Source of the DNA: Streptomyces diastaticus subsp. diastaticus
GTDB taxonomy: Bacteria; Actinomycetota; Actinomycetes; Streptomycetales; Streptomycetaceae
Direction of reading: 5' to 3'
Length of the DNA: 64,000 bases
Assembly (NCBI RefSeq): GCF_011170125.1
Contig: NZ_BLLN01000005.1
Span: 2,646,684 to 2,710,683 of the forward strand
The notes under the pieces were generated by a model. That model saw only the letters and a program-made list of their open reading frames with translations. It had not been told where the DNA came from and did not search any database. Positions 36,157-43,987 of this stretch are shown piece after piece. The translations under genes were made by a program, and so were the position numbers. Within the stretch, counting starts at the first letter, position 1; each line of letters begins with the position of its first letter.

Positions 36157-37869
36157 GTGGGCAAGAGACGACGTGCGGTGGAGCACGAGCCGAGGGGCAA
36201 CAGCAGGAAGTACGCGGTGATCGGTGCGGCCGCCGCCGTGGTGATAGGCGCCGGCGTGGGTGCCTGGGCGTTCACCGGCGGGGACGAGGCCGCCGACCAG
36301 GCCGACGCGGTGCCCACCGGTCCGCTGACGGCGGCCGAGGTGAAGAGTGCCGCGACCCGCTTCCTCGACGCGTGGGCGGCGGGCGAGCCCGCCGAGGCCG
36401 CCCGCCGGACCGACGCCCCCGCCGCCGCCCGGGCCGCCCTGGAGGCGTACGCGAAGAGCGCGAAGACGGGTCCGGTGGAGATCCGGGCGGGCAAGCGCGC
36501 CAAGACGAAGGTGCCCTTCTCGGTGGCGACCACGGTCACCTGGGAGAAGACCGGCAAGCCGTGGGCGTACGAGTCGGAGCTGACCGTGGTGCGGCGCGCC
36601 GCCGACGGCCGGCCGCTGGTGCACTGGCGGCCCTCCGTCCTCCACCCCGACCTCGCCGAGGGTGACAAGCTGGTGACCGGCGAGGCCGGCACGCCCCCGA
36701 TCCGCGCTCTCGACCGGGACGGCGGGGAGCTGACGAAGGAGAAGTACCCCTCGCTCGGCGCCGTCCTGGACAGCCTGCGCGAGCGGTACGGCGACAAGGC
36801 CGGCGGCTCCCCCGGTGTCGAACTCCGCATCGTCCGGGCCGAGAAGTCCGACGCGGAGAAGGAGGCGGCCAAGGATTCCGACGACAAGCCCGGCGCCAAG
36901 TCCCAGGACGCCGACGACGTCCCCGACAAGACCCTCGTGACCCTCACCGAGGGTGAGGAGGGCACGCTGCACACCACGCTCAGCGCCAAGGCCCAGGCCA
37001 CCGCGGAGAAGGAGGTTGCGGAGCGGAAGAAGGCGTCGGTGGTGGCGCTGCGCCCCTCCACCGGGGAGATCCTCGCCTTCGCCAACTCCAAGCCGGAGGG
37101 GTTCAACGTCGCCCTCCAGGGCTCGCTGGCCCCCGGCTCCACGATGAAGATCGTCTCGGCCTCGATGCTGCTGGAGAAGGACCTCGCGGGCATCGACAAG
37201 AAGCACCCCTGCCCCAAGTACTCCTCGTACGGGGGCTGGAAGTTCCAGAACGTCGAGAAGTTCAAGATCACCGGCGGTACGTTCCGGGACAGCTTCGGCG
37301 CCTCCTGCAACACGGCCTTCATCAGCCAGGCGAAGAAGCTGAAGGACGACGACCTGACCAAGCAGGCGCAGCAGGTCTTCGGGCTGGGCAAGGACGACTG
37401 GGCGATCGGGGTGCCCACCTTCGACGGCGCCGTGCCCGTCCAGTCGGACGCCCCGATGGCGGCCTCGCTCATCGGACAGGGCGGCGTCCGCGCCAACCCG
37501 CTGAACATGGCCTCCGTCATAGCCACCGCCAAGACCGGCGAGTTCCACCAGCCCTACCTGGTCTCCCCCGAGGTCGACGGCCGGTCGACGGCCAAGGCCG
37601 AGCGGAAGCTCTCGGCGTCGGCGCAGAGCCAGCTCAAGGCGCTGCTCACGCACACCGCCGTCGCCGGGTCCGGGGCGGAGCCCATGGCCGGGCTCGGCTC
37701 GGACGTCGGTGCCAAGACCGGCAGTGCCGAGGTGGACAACCAGAAGAAGCCGAACGGCTGGTTCACCGCCTGGCGCGGGGACGTCGCGGCCGCCGCGGTC
37801 ATCCAGGAGGGCGGCCGGGGCGGAGCGTCGGCAGGGCCGTTGGTCCGGGCGGTGCTGCTGGGCTCCTGA
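36157..37869 (+). CDS. Penicillin-binding protein, transpeptidase (PBP pair, second)
   Basis: 570 residues, tandem paralogue of the preceding gene. A basic start (GKRRRAVEHEPRGNSRKY) and membrane anchor at about residues 20-38 are followed by the MecA-type NTF2-like domain (about 60-170). Then comes a lysine/aspartate-rich insert around residues 225-260 (EKSDAEKEAAKDSDDKPGAK) absent from the first copy, and the transpeptidase domain with STMK (Ser328), SCN (383-385) and KTGS (520-523). The motif string SVVALRPSTGEILA is shared by both. GTG start at 36157. Confidence 0.94.
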   Translation: MGKRRRAVEHEPRGNSRKYAVIGAAAAVVIGAGVGAWAFTGGDEAADQADAVPTGPLTAAEVKSAATRFLDAWAAGEPAEAARRTDAPAAARAALEAYAKSAKTGPVEIRAGKRAKTKVPFSVATTVTWEKTGKPWAYESELTVVRRAADGRPLVHWRPSVLHPDLAEGDKLVTGEAGTPPIRALDRDGGELTKEKYPSLGAVLDSLRERYGDKAGGSPGVELRIVRAEKSDAEKEAAKDSDDKPGAKSQDADDVPDKTLVTLTEGEEGTLHTTLSAKAQATAEKEVAERKKASVVALRPSTGEILAFANSKPEGFNVALQGSLAPGSTMKIVSASMLLEKDLAGIDKKHPCPKYSSYGGWKFQNVEKFKITGGTFRDSFGASCNTAFISQAKKLKDDDLTKQAQQVFGLGKDDWAIGVPTFDGAVPVQSDAPMAASLIGQGGVRANPLNMASVIATAKTGEFHQPYLVSPEVDGRSTAKAERKLSASAQSQLKALLTHTAVAGSGAEPMAGLGSDVGAKTGSAEVDNQKKPNGWFTAWRGDVAAAAVIQEGGRGGASAGPLVRAVLLGS

Positions 37870-37900
37870 GGGGGTAGGGGTGAACGGGGGCCGGTCCACC

Positions 37901-37955
37901 GGGCCGGCTGGGTCCGGTCCGGCCCGCCTCCGGCCGGGCCGGCTCGGTCCGGTCC
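37901..37955 (+). repeat. 20-bp direct repeat after the PBP pair
   Basis: GGGCCGGCTGGGTCCGGTCC at 37901-37920 and the same with one change at 37936-37955, between the second PBP and the small ORF at 37990. Each copy is rich in GGCC and may also fold with the neighbouring CCGGCC stretches. Confidence 0.6.
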
Positions 37956-37989
37956 TCGTTCGTCTCCCCAGCCTGTTGGAGGGTGCCTC

Positions 37990-38100
37990 GTGGAGTCGCA
38001 GTCCGTGCGCAAGGTCGTTCTGTTGGGGACGCTCGTGGTGGGGCTCGTGCTGATCACTCTGGTGGCGGGGGCCATCGCCTGGGTCGACGCCACGCGGTGA
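37990..38100 (+). CDS. 36-residue single-pass membrane protein
   Basis: GTG at 37990 with GGAGGG seven bases upstream opens a 36-codon frame ending TGA at 38098-38100. The protein has a short polar start (ESQSVRK), one membrane helix (VVLLGTLVVGLVLITLVAGA) and a short tail (WVDATR). The ribosome site, codon use and hydrophobic pattern support it being real. It follows the two PBP genes on the same strand by 120 bases, so it could be a small modulator of them; that is inference. Confidence 0.6.
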   Translation: MESQSVRKVVLLGTLVVGLVLITLVAGAIAWVDATR

Positions 38101-38130
38101 CCCGCGCGTGCTCGGCGGGGCCGAGGGGTG

Positions 38131-38237
38131 GCCTCAGGCGCCGGCCGGACTGTTCGTGGTCGTTCGTGGCCGGGCTGTTCACGACCCGGCCGCCGTGCGA
38201 CCTGCCGGTCACGGGTGGCCTCAAACGCCGGCCGGGC
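38131..38237 (+). repeat. Two interspersed repeat copies
   Basis: Plus-orientation copies of the GC-rich repeat at 38131-38150 and 38218-38237, 87 bases apart. The second copy supplies the stop codon of the minus-strand gene that ends at 38221. Confidence 0.7.
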
Positions 38238-38544
38238 TGATGGCGGCCGGGGCCTCGGCGGCCGAGGCGGTGGTCGCCTGGCCGCCGGCGGCCGATGCGG
38301 TGTTGGCCGAGGCGGTGGTCGCCTGGCCGCCGGCGGCCGATGCGGTGTTGGCGCGGCTGCCCTGTGTCGTCATGCAGGGCGGGCAGGCGTAGAGGGTGGT
38401 GGCGGGGCCGCAGGTGCTGCGGATGGTGCGGAGGGGGACGGGGCTCTCGGTGAGGCGGTGGCAGTGCATGCAGCAGGCGACGCCTACCGAGATCACGGTC
38501 CGGCCCCGCTCCTCGCGCGGCACGGCAAGGGTGCGGTCGTACAC
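38221..38544 (-). CDS. Small cysteine-rich protein with a tandem duplicated tail
   Basis: 107 residues. The N-terminal half has the cysteines CCMHCHRL, STCGP and CPPC, which suggests a zinc-ribbon-like fold. The C-terminal half is an Ala/Thr-rich tail containing a 15-residue unit (ANTASAAGGQATTAS) twice, produced by a perfect 45-bp tandem duplication. The final codons SPAGV-stop lie within a copy of the interspersed repeat, so the repeat sets the C-terminus. GTG start with GGAGGAG upstream. Function unknown; the tail has probably been added recently. Confidence 0.7.
   Translation of the reverse strand: MYDRTLAVPREERGRTVISVGVACCMHCHRLTESPVPLRTIRSTCGPATTLYACPPCMTTQGSRANTASAAGGQATTASANTASAAGGQATTASAAEAPAAISPAGV
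38262..38351. repeat. Perfect 45-bp tandem duplication
   Basis: Two identical 45-bp units, each beginning CCGAGGCGGTGGTCGCC, at 38262-38306 and 38307-38351, inside the reading frame of the 38221 gene. The length is a multiple of three, so the frame is kept. Confidence 0.95.
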
Positions 38545-38668
38545 AGTGGTTCAGCTCCTCCTGGGCTCGCGCCACCGTACGGGCTGAACGCATAGCCATG
38601 TCACCGCACGCATAACCTGTCCGGATGCCGTCGCAGGGTTGGCCGGTTGTACGCGGCCCGGGGGCGGG

Positions 38669-39682
38669 TCAGCCGACGGTCGCCCCCGGCCCCCAGGGGG
38701 CGGGGCCACGCCCCTCCGCCCAGGCGGCGAGTCCGGCGCCGTCGACGCAGCGTATGCCGCAGGAGTCGGCGTACTCCTGGGCGGGCGTGGTGAACTCACT
38801 GGTCGTCACGAGGACGGCGAGCTGGGCGCCGTGCACGCTCCAGCAGGTGCCGCCGAAGCGCTGGAGGTCCTGGGAGCCGACCTTGTTGTCGGGGCCGTAC
38901 CGCTTGCACTGGATGACCACGCGCCGCCCGTCCGGGGCGGTCGCCAGGACATCCGCGCCGAGGTCGCCCGCGCCGCCGACGGTCTCGGCGTCGGGGCAGC
39001 CGTCGCGGCGGCACAGGGCGGCCACCGCCTCCTCGAAGCCGTCGGCGTCCAGGGCCTCGTAGTCGAGCGCGGCGAGGTCGACTGCGTCGAGGCCGGCCGC
39101 GGTGAGAGCGGCGGTCTCCGGCGCGGGCGCGTACGGCTCCTCCGCCGGCGGGGCGGGTTCCGGCAGCGGGGCGGTACGGCCGTCGCGGAAGGGGGCGACC
39201 AGGGTCGGTTCCTCGGCGCCGGGGCGTGGGGGTGCCTCGCCGGCCGCGCGCACCGCGGCCTCCGCGCGGGGGCCCGCCGGGGGCTCCTCGGCCCGGGCGG
39301 TCCGGGCAGCGATCACCGCGTCGGCCTCCGCCTCCGCCATGCCCGCGCGCGCCGCCCGGCGCAGTTCCCTGCCGCGCGGCATCCCCCGCAGCAGGGCGTA
39401 CACGACGGGTACGGCGACGAGCCCCAGCAGCACGGCCCAGCCGGGATGCTCCCCCGCCCACCGGGCGAATCCCTGGAAGGCCAGGCCCAGTCCGACCAGG
39501 AGGGCGACGGCGAGCGCCACCGCCACCGAGCCGGACCGCACCGTCAGCCGGGACCGCCACGCCCCCGCGCTCCCGCCCCGCGCCCGCCGGGCGCCCCGGC
39601 GCTTCCGCACGGGCTCCGGCCCCTCTCCGCGTGGTCCGCGTGGTCCGCGTGGTCCGCGTTCCGGTGCCACCTCGTCGATCAT
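38669..39682 (-). CDS. Membrane-anchored Mrr-like restriction endonuclease
   Basis: 337 residues from the ATG at 39682. The start holds a RGP repeat (RGPRGPRGPRG) encoded by a 9-bp DNA repeat (CCGCGTGGT) at 39627-39659. Two membrane segments follow (about residues 40-85), then a helical region. The C-terminal restriction-endonuclease domain has DADGFEEAVAALCRRDG and the PD-(D/E)xK core: Asp in GADVLA, then VVIQCKRY. Such proteins cleave modified DNA or act in DNA turnover; the membrane anchor is typical of an actinobacterial subgroup. It appears to be a single-gene unit. Confidence 0.85.
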   Translation of the reverse strand: MIDEVAPERGPRGPRGPRGEGPEPVRKRRGARRARGGSAGAWRSRLTVRSGSVAVALAVALLVGLGLAFQGFARWAGEHPGWAVLLGLVAVPVVYALLRGMPRGRELRRAARAGMAEAEADAVIAARTARAEEPPAGPRAEAAVRAAGEAPPRPGAEEPTLVAPFRDGRTAPLPEPAPPAEEPYAPAPETAALTAAGLDAVDLAALDYEALDADGFEEAVAALCRRDGCPDAETVGGAGDLGADVLATAPDGRRVVIQCKRYGPDNKVGSQDLQRFGGTCWSVHGAQLAVLVTTSEFTTPAQEYADSCGIRCVDGAGLAAWAEGRGPAPWGPGATVG

Positions 39683-39849
39683 CTTCTGCCCACCCCTGTC
39701 AGCGGCTCTCAGCGGCTCCTGCACCTGACACCCCGTCTGCCCGCGACCGGCCGAACCATGATCGACCGGCCTCCGCGCGCTCCCCGTGCACCCCCACCAC
39801 CGGGGGACACCCTCGCGTGGCGGCCGCACCCCCCGTTACGGTGCGCCTC

Positions 39850-40413
39850 ATGAGCACATCCGAGACCACCGCGCCGGCCGTCCCGGAGGGCGTGCCGGAA
39901 GCCGCCCCCTCCGTCGTCCTCCCCCGCTTCGCCGAGGCTCTGCGGGAGCTCGGCCTGGCCGGGGTGGCCGCACGCGTACGGAAGTTCCCCGAGGCGACCC
40001 GCACCGCCGAGGAGGCCGCGGCGGCCGTCGGCTGCGAGCTGGACGCCATCGTCAAGTCGCTGATCTTCGCCGCCCACGGCCTGCCCGGCGCGGAGGGGCC
40101 CGTGCCCGTGCTGGTCCTCCTCGACGGCGCCTCGCGCGCCGGCCTCGACCAGGTCCGCGACGCGCTCGGCGCCACCAAGGTGACCCGCGCCAAGGCCGAC
40201 CTGGTGCGGGAGACCACCGGGTACGCCATCGGCGGCGTACCGCCGTTCGGCCACCGCACCCGCACCCCGGTCCTCGCCGACCGTCGCCTGCTGGCGCACC
40301 CCGAGGTGTGGGCCGCCGCCGGCACCCCGCACACCGTCTTCCCGATGGCCCCGGCCGACCTGGTCCGCCATGCCGGGGCGACCCTCGTGGACGTGCGCGA
40401 GCCGACCGCGTGA
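39850..40413 (+). CDS. YbaK/prolyl-tRNA deacylase family protein
   Basis: 187 residues. The YbaK/ProX-type editing domain spans about residues 30-180 and hydrolyses mischarged aminoacyl-tRNA (often Cys-tRNA-Pro). Typical motifs are EEAAAAVGCELDAIVKSLIF with the conserved Lys, VTRAKADLVRETTGYAIGGVPPFGH, and HTVFPMAPADL. ATG start at 39850. Its stop overlaps the GTG of the following permease by four bases (GTGA), so they are co-translated. Confidence 0.92.
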   Translation: MSTSETTAPAVPEGVPEAAPSVVLPRFAEALRELGLAGVAARVRKFPEATRTAEEAAAAVGCELDAIVKSLIFAAHGLPGAEGPVPVLVLLDGASRAGLDQVRDALGATKVTRAKADLVRETTGYAIGGVPPFGHRTRTPVLADRRLLAHPEVWAAAGTPHTVFPMAPADLVRHAGATLVDVREPTA

Positions 40414-41261
40414 CACCCGTGGTCGCGGCGGCCGTCCTGCTGGCCGCCTTCACCCACGCCGCGTGGAACGCCCTCGCCCACGCCATCAAGGACCAACTGA
40501 CCGCGTTCACCTTGATCGGCGGCGGCGCCGCGGTGATCGGCGGGGTGATCGCCTGCTTCACCGCGCTGCCCGCCGCCGGGGCCTGGCCGTACCTGCTGGT
40601 GTCGGCGGCGCTGCACGTCGGCTACCAGTTGCTGCTGATGCGGTCGTTCTCGCTCGGCGACTTCGGCCAGATGTATCCGATCGCCCGCGGTACCGCGCCG
40701 CTGGTCGTCACCGTGCTGGCCGCCGTCCTGCTCGGCGAGCGGCTCGACCGCTGGCAGGGGGCGGGCGTCGTGCTCGCCAGCGCCGGGCTGCTGGGGCTCG
40801 CCCTCTGGGGCGTCCGCAGCTCCGGCCGGCGGCCCGACTGGCCCGCGCTGAGCGCCGCCGTGGCGACGGGGCTCGCCATCGCCGCGTACACCGTGGTGGA
40901 CGGCGCCGGGGTGCGGGCCGCCGGGACCCCGGTCGGCTATCTCGCCTGGCTGATGATCCTGGAGGGCCTCGCCGTCCCTGCGTACGCCTTGGCCCGGCGG
41001 GGGCGCGCGCTGCTGCCCTCGCTACGGCCGCACGCCGCGCGCGGGCTGCTCGGGGCCGCGCTCTCCATGGCCGCGTACGGGCTGGTGCTCTGGGCGCAGA
41101 CGCGGGCGCCGCTCGCTCCCGTGGCGGCGCTGCGGGAGTCCTCGATCATCGTGGGCGCCCTGATCGGGGCCTTCTTCTTCAAGGAGCGGTTCGGGGCGCC
41201 CCGCCTGGTGGCGGCAGCGGTCATGGCCATGGGCATCGGGCTGATGCTCCACGTCGGCTGA
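40410..41261 (+). CDS. EamA/DMT-family permease
   Basis: 283 residues with about ten membrane segments in two five-helix halves, the EamA (drug/metabolite transporter) plan. Conserved features include AAFTHAAWNALAHAIKD at the start, FGQMYPIARGTAPLVV in the first half and SIIVGALIGAFFFKERFG in the second. The substrate is unknown. GTG start overlaps the upstream gene. Repeats begin 10 bases after its stop. Confidence 0.9.
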   Translation: MTPVVAAAVLLAAFTHAAWNALAHAIKDQLTAFTLIGGGAAVIGGVIACFTALPAAGAWPYLLVSAALHVGYQLLLMRSFSLGDFGQMYPIARGTAPLVVTVLAAVLLGERLDRWQGAGVVLASAGLLGLALWGVRSSGRRPDWPALSAAVATGLAIAAYTVVDGAGVRAAGTPVGYLAWLMILEGLAVPAYALARRGRALLPSLRPHAARGLLGAALSMAAYGLVLWAQTRAPLAPVAALRESSIIVGALIGAFFFKERFGAPRLVAAAVMAMGIGLMLHVG

Positions 41262-41271
41262 CCCGGGCTCG

Positions 41272-41913
41272 GCCTCAGGCGCCGGCCGGGCTCCTCCCCT
41301 CGAACGCCGGCCGGGCTGCCGTCGTGGCCGGGCCCCGCCCTGCCCTTGCCGGTCCCCGACGGGCCTCAAGCGCCGGCCGGGCTGGAGTTGGGGCCGGGCC
41401 TCGCCCCGCCCGTGCCGCTCGAAGACCGGCCTCGACCGCCGGCCGGGCCGGCATTGCGGCCGGGCCACGCCTCACCTGTGCCGGTCCTGGACGGCCTCGA
41501 ACACCGGCCGGGCTGAGGTCGCAGCCGGGTTTCACCTCGACGTGCCGCTGTCGCACCCTCCCGTCGCTGATCGGCCTCAGACGCCGGCTGGGCTGGGGAG
41601 TGACTGGGGTTCGCCCCGCCCTCCCGATGTGACCGTGCCGGTCACCGATCGGCCTCAGACGCCGGCCGGGCTGGAGAGTTCTCGGTCTCTCCGGGACATG
41701 GGTGGAGCAGGGCCACACGGCGAACGAGCCGCGCCCCTGACAGCCCGGCCGGCGCTGGACGCCAATCAAGGACCGGCACGGCCGGCACAGCTCCGCCCAC
41801 ACTCAGCCCGGCCGGCGCCTGAGGCCATCCTGAACCGGCACGGACAGCCGGAGCGCGGCCCGACGACAGTCCGGCCGGCGCCTGAGGCCAGAAGCCCGGC
41901 CGGCGCTTGAGGC
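41272..41913. repeat. Cluster of about eleven GC-rich interspersed repeats
   Basis: No gene fits in 41262-41912. Seven plus-orientation copies of GCCTCAGGCGCCGGCCGGGC or close variants begin near 41272, 41300, 41362, 41421, 41493, 41573 and 41652. Four inverted copies begin near 41744, 41804, 41870 and 41894, so orientation flips near 41720. The period is about 60-80 bases, and spacers share segments such as GCCGGGCCNCGCC and TGCCGGTC, so this is a decayed tandem array. The last copy ends in the stop codon of the serine hydrolase (41913-41915). Confidence 0.85.
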
Positions 41914-43145
41914 TAGCCCTTGAGAACCCCGCGCACCGCGCGGATGAGTGCCTGGGCCCGGGGGTCGTTCGTGACCGTCCTCTGGAGGCCGTTGGTGACG
42001 TAGCCGAAGGAGATCCCGGACTCGGGGTCGGCGAAGCCGAGCGAGCCCCCGCGGCCCGGGTGGCCGAAGGAGCCGTCGGCGAGGAGGGGCGATGCGGGCC
42101 CGTGGAGCATGAAGCCGGGGCCGAAGCGGGTGGGGACGACGAGGACGCGGTCCGGCCCCTGGGACTCGACGGTGCGAGCGAGAGCCAGGGTGGCGGGAGC
42201 GAAGAGGCGTGGCCCGTGCTCGACGGCGCCGATCAGGGCGGCGTAGAAGCGGGAGAGGGCGTGCGCGGTGGCGATGCCGTTGGCGCCGGGGAGTTCGGCG
42301 GCGTGGTATTCGCGGCTGTTCTCGTCGGCGGGCGGGTGGACGGCGTCGAAGGCGCGCCGGGTGAGCGAGGCGGCGTCGCGGTAGGCGTCCTGGACGTTCC
42401 TCCGGGGCCGCAGCCGCAGGCCGGGCCCGGCGTGCTCGGGGGCCGAGACGGGCCCGGACCGCCCGACGCGGTCCTTCTCGGCGGCCGGCAGCCCGATCCA
42501 CAGGTCGAGCCCGAGCGGCCCGGCGATCTCCTCGGCGACGTAGCGGCCGAGCGACGCCCCGGTGACGCGGCGGACGAGTTCGCCGGTGAGCCAGCTGTAG
42601 GTCTGCGCGTGGTAGCCGTGCTCGGTGCCCGGTTCCCAGACGGGGGCCTGCGCCGCGACGGCGGCGGCGCCCGTGCCGGGGTGGGCGGCCTCCTCGGGGG
42701 TGAGGGGCCGGTCGAGGACGGGGACGCCGGCGCGGTGGGCGAGCAGATGCCGGACGAGGGTCGGCCCCTTGCCCTCGGCGGCGTACTCGGGCCAGTACGT
42801 GCTGACCGGGGCGTCGAGGTCGAGACGGCCGCGCTGGTGGAGGAGGAGCAGGGCGGCGGCGGAGACGCCCTTGGTGACGGAGTGGACGACCTGCGCGGTG
42901 CCGCGCTCCCTGGGGACGGCGGAGTCGTGGTCGCGGGTGCCTGCCCACAGGTCGACGACGGGGCTGCCGTGGCGGTGGACGGTGACGGCGGCGCCGCGGT
43001 CGCCGCGGTGGGTGAAGTTGCGGGCGAAGGCGTCGCGGACCGGTTCGTAGCCGGGGGCGACCGTGCCGTGGACGGCGACGGGTTCCGGCGCGGAGTCCTG
43101 TTCGTCGGGGGCGGGGTGGCCGGTGGCCTCGGCGGTGTCGTTCAC
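41913..43145 (-). CDS. Beta-lactamase-fold serine hydrolase (esterase EstB-like)
   Basis: 410 residues from the GTG at 43145. This is the serine beta-lactamase/class C fold used by family VIII esterases: nucleophile motif SVTK near residue 94, the Tyr of YSW in place of YxN, and a C-terminal HPGRGGSLGF in place of KTG. No signal peptide is seen, so it is probably a cytoplasmic esterase. Its stop codon overlaps the edge of the repeat cluster, which suggests the repeat inserted or formed right at the gene end. Confidence 0.87.
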   Translation of the reverse strand: MNDTAEATGHPAPDEQDSAPEPVAVHGTVAPGYEPVRDAFARNFTHRGDRGAAVTVHRHGSPVVDLWAGTRDHDSAVPRERGTAQVVHSVTKGVSAAALLLLHQRGRLDLDAPVSTYWPEYAAEGKGPTLVRHLLAHRAGVPVLDRPLTPEEAAHPGTGAAAVAAQAPVWEPGTEHGYHAQTYSWLTGELVRRVTGASLGRYVAEEIAGPLGLDLWIGLPAAEKDRVGRSGPVSAPEHAGPGLRLRPRRNVQDAYRDAASLTRRAFDAVHPPADENSREYHAAELPGANGIATAHALSRFYAALIGAVEHGPRLFAPATLALARTVESQGPDRVLVVPTRFGPGFMLHGPASPLLADGSFGHPGRGGSLGFADPESGISFGYVTNGLQRTVTNDPRAQALIRAVRGVLKG

Positions 43146-43453
43146 CGTCCCATGGTCACAGACGCGGTGGCCTTCCCGGACCGGGGTCCGGCGGCCTCCA
43201 TCCGCCACGGAGGGCCGCCGGGAGCACACGGAGGGGGGAAGGGCCGAGAACTCCCCAGGAGGATTTCACCCGCTTATGGGATATTCGTCGCACAAGCGGC
43301 GCGCTTCCGGGCGATGACGGCACTGGAGTACGGAGATGTGAAGTGCAGGGGTCCCGTCGCCCGCCGGGGCGGGACCCGCCGGACGAGTCGCCGCGGCGGC
43401 CCCCGCACACCGGCCGCCTTCGCCGCGGCCCTCGCCTCAGGAGGACGGAAACG
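43146..43453. promoter_or_regulatory. Divergent promoter region before the SsgA-like gene
   Basis: 308 bases with no gene. It holds the divergent starts of the serine hydrolase and the SsgA-like protein. A weak inverted repeat CCGCTT (43270-43275) with AAGCGG (43294-43299) encloses an A/T-richer stretch (GGGATATTCGTCG). No regulator site is recognised. Confidence 0.35.
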
Positions 43454-43906
43454 ATGACCGCCGCAGTCGAGCAGCGCGCCCGTGGGTACATCGTCACCGA
43501 CGGCGACGACCACCTCGCCGTCCCGGTCCTGCTGCGGTACGACCCCGACGCGGCGGCGGGCGCGGAGTGCCCCGTCGTCCTCCACTTCCCCGGCGGCGGG
43601 TACGCCTCACCCGACCGGAGGGTTCCGCGCGCCCTGCTGGAGGCGGGTCTGCGCACCACGCGTACCGAGGGTGCGGTCCGGGTGTGGCCGTGCGGGCGGG
43701 TGCAGACGGTGGTGGAGTTCCACGCGCCGGGCGAGGAGCCGCTGGTCATCCAGTTCGACTCGGTGGTCCTCATCCGCTTCCTGCGGCGCACGCACGCCGA
43801 GGGCCCGGCGGGTGAGCCCGCCGTGGCGGCCGCCGCCCACCGGCCCGGGCCCGCCGCCGCGACCACCGGCACCACCGGTACGACCCCGACCGGCGCCCCG
43901 GGCTGA
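43454..43906 (+). CDS. ssgE: SsgA-like sporulation/cell-division protein, probably SsgE
   Basis: 150 residues. An SsgA-like (SALP) fold of about 120 residues is followed by a Thr/Ala/Pro/Gly tail. Conserved SALP features are PVPVLLRYDPDA-type start (here LAVPVLLRYDPDAA), FPGGGY, the WPCGR motif, VVEFHAPGEEPLVIQF and RFLRRTH. SALPs control septum site choice, peptidoglycan synthesis and autolysis in sporulating actinobacteria. AGGAGG precedes the ATG. Position after the PBP pair and pmt and the length agree with SsgE of S. coelicolor; assignment to E within the family is from context. Confidence 0.85.
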   Translation: MTAAVEQRARGYIVTDGDDHLAVPVLLRYDPDAAAGAECPVVLHFPGGGYASPDRRVPRALLEAGLRTTRTEGAVRVWPCGRVQTVVEFHAPGEEPLVIQFDSVVLIRFLRRTHAEGPAGEPAVAAAAHRPGPAAATTGTTGTTPTGAPG

Positions 43907-43929
43907 GGCCGGCGGGCCCTTGGACGCGA

Positions 43930-43964
43930 GGGGGCCCCGCACCGGCTCCCGGTGCGGGGCCCCC
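43930..43964. terminator. Bidirectional terminator
   Basis: A 16-bp perfect stem, GGGGGCCCCGCACCGG with a 3-base loop, extended by an outer CCTTGGAC (43917) and GTCCAAGG (43975) pair. It lies between the SsgA-like gene and the MMPL gene. Confidence 0.93.
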
Positions 43965-43987
43965 GACGAGCGGGTCCAAGGCCACCG

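Noticed and set aside
41272..41913. CRISPR array.
   Set aside because: Spacing is irregular, copies differ by several bases, orientation flips, spacers resemble each other and no cas genes are present.
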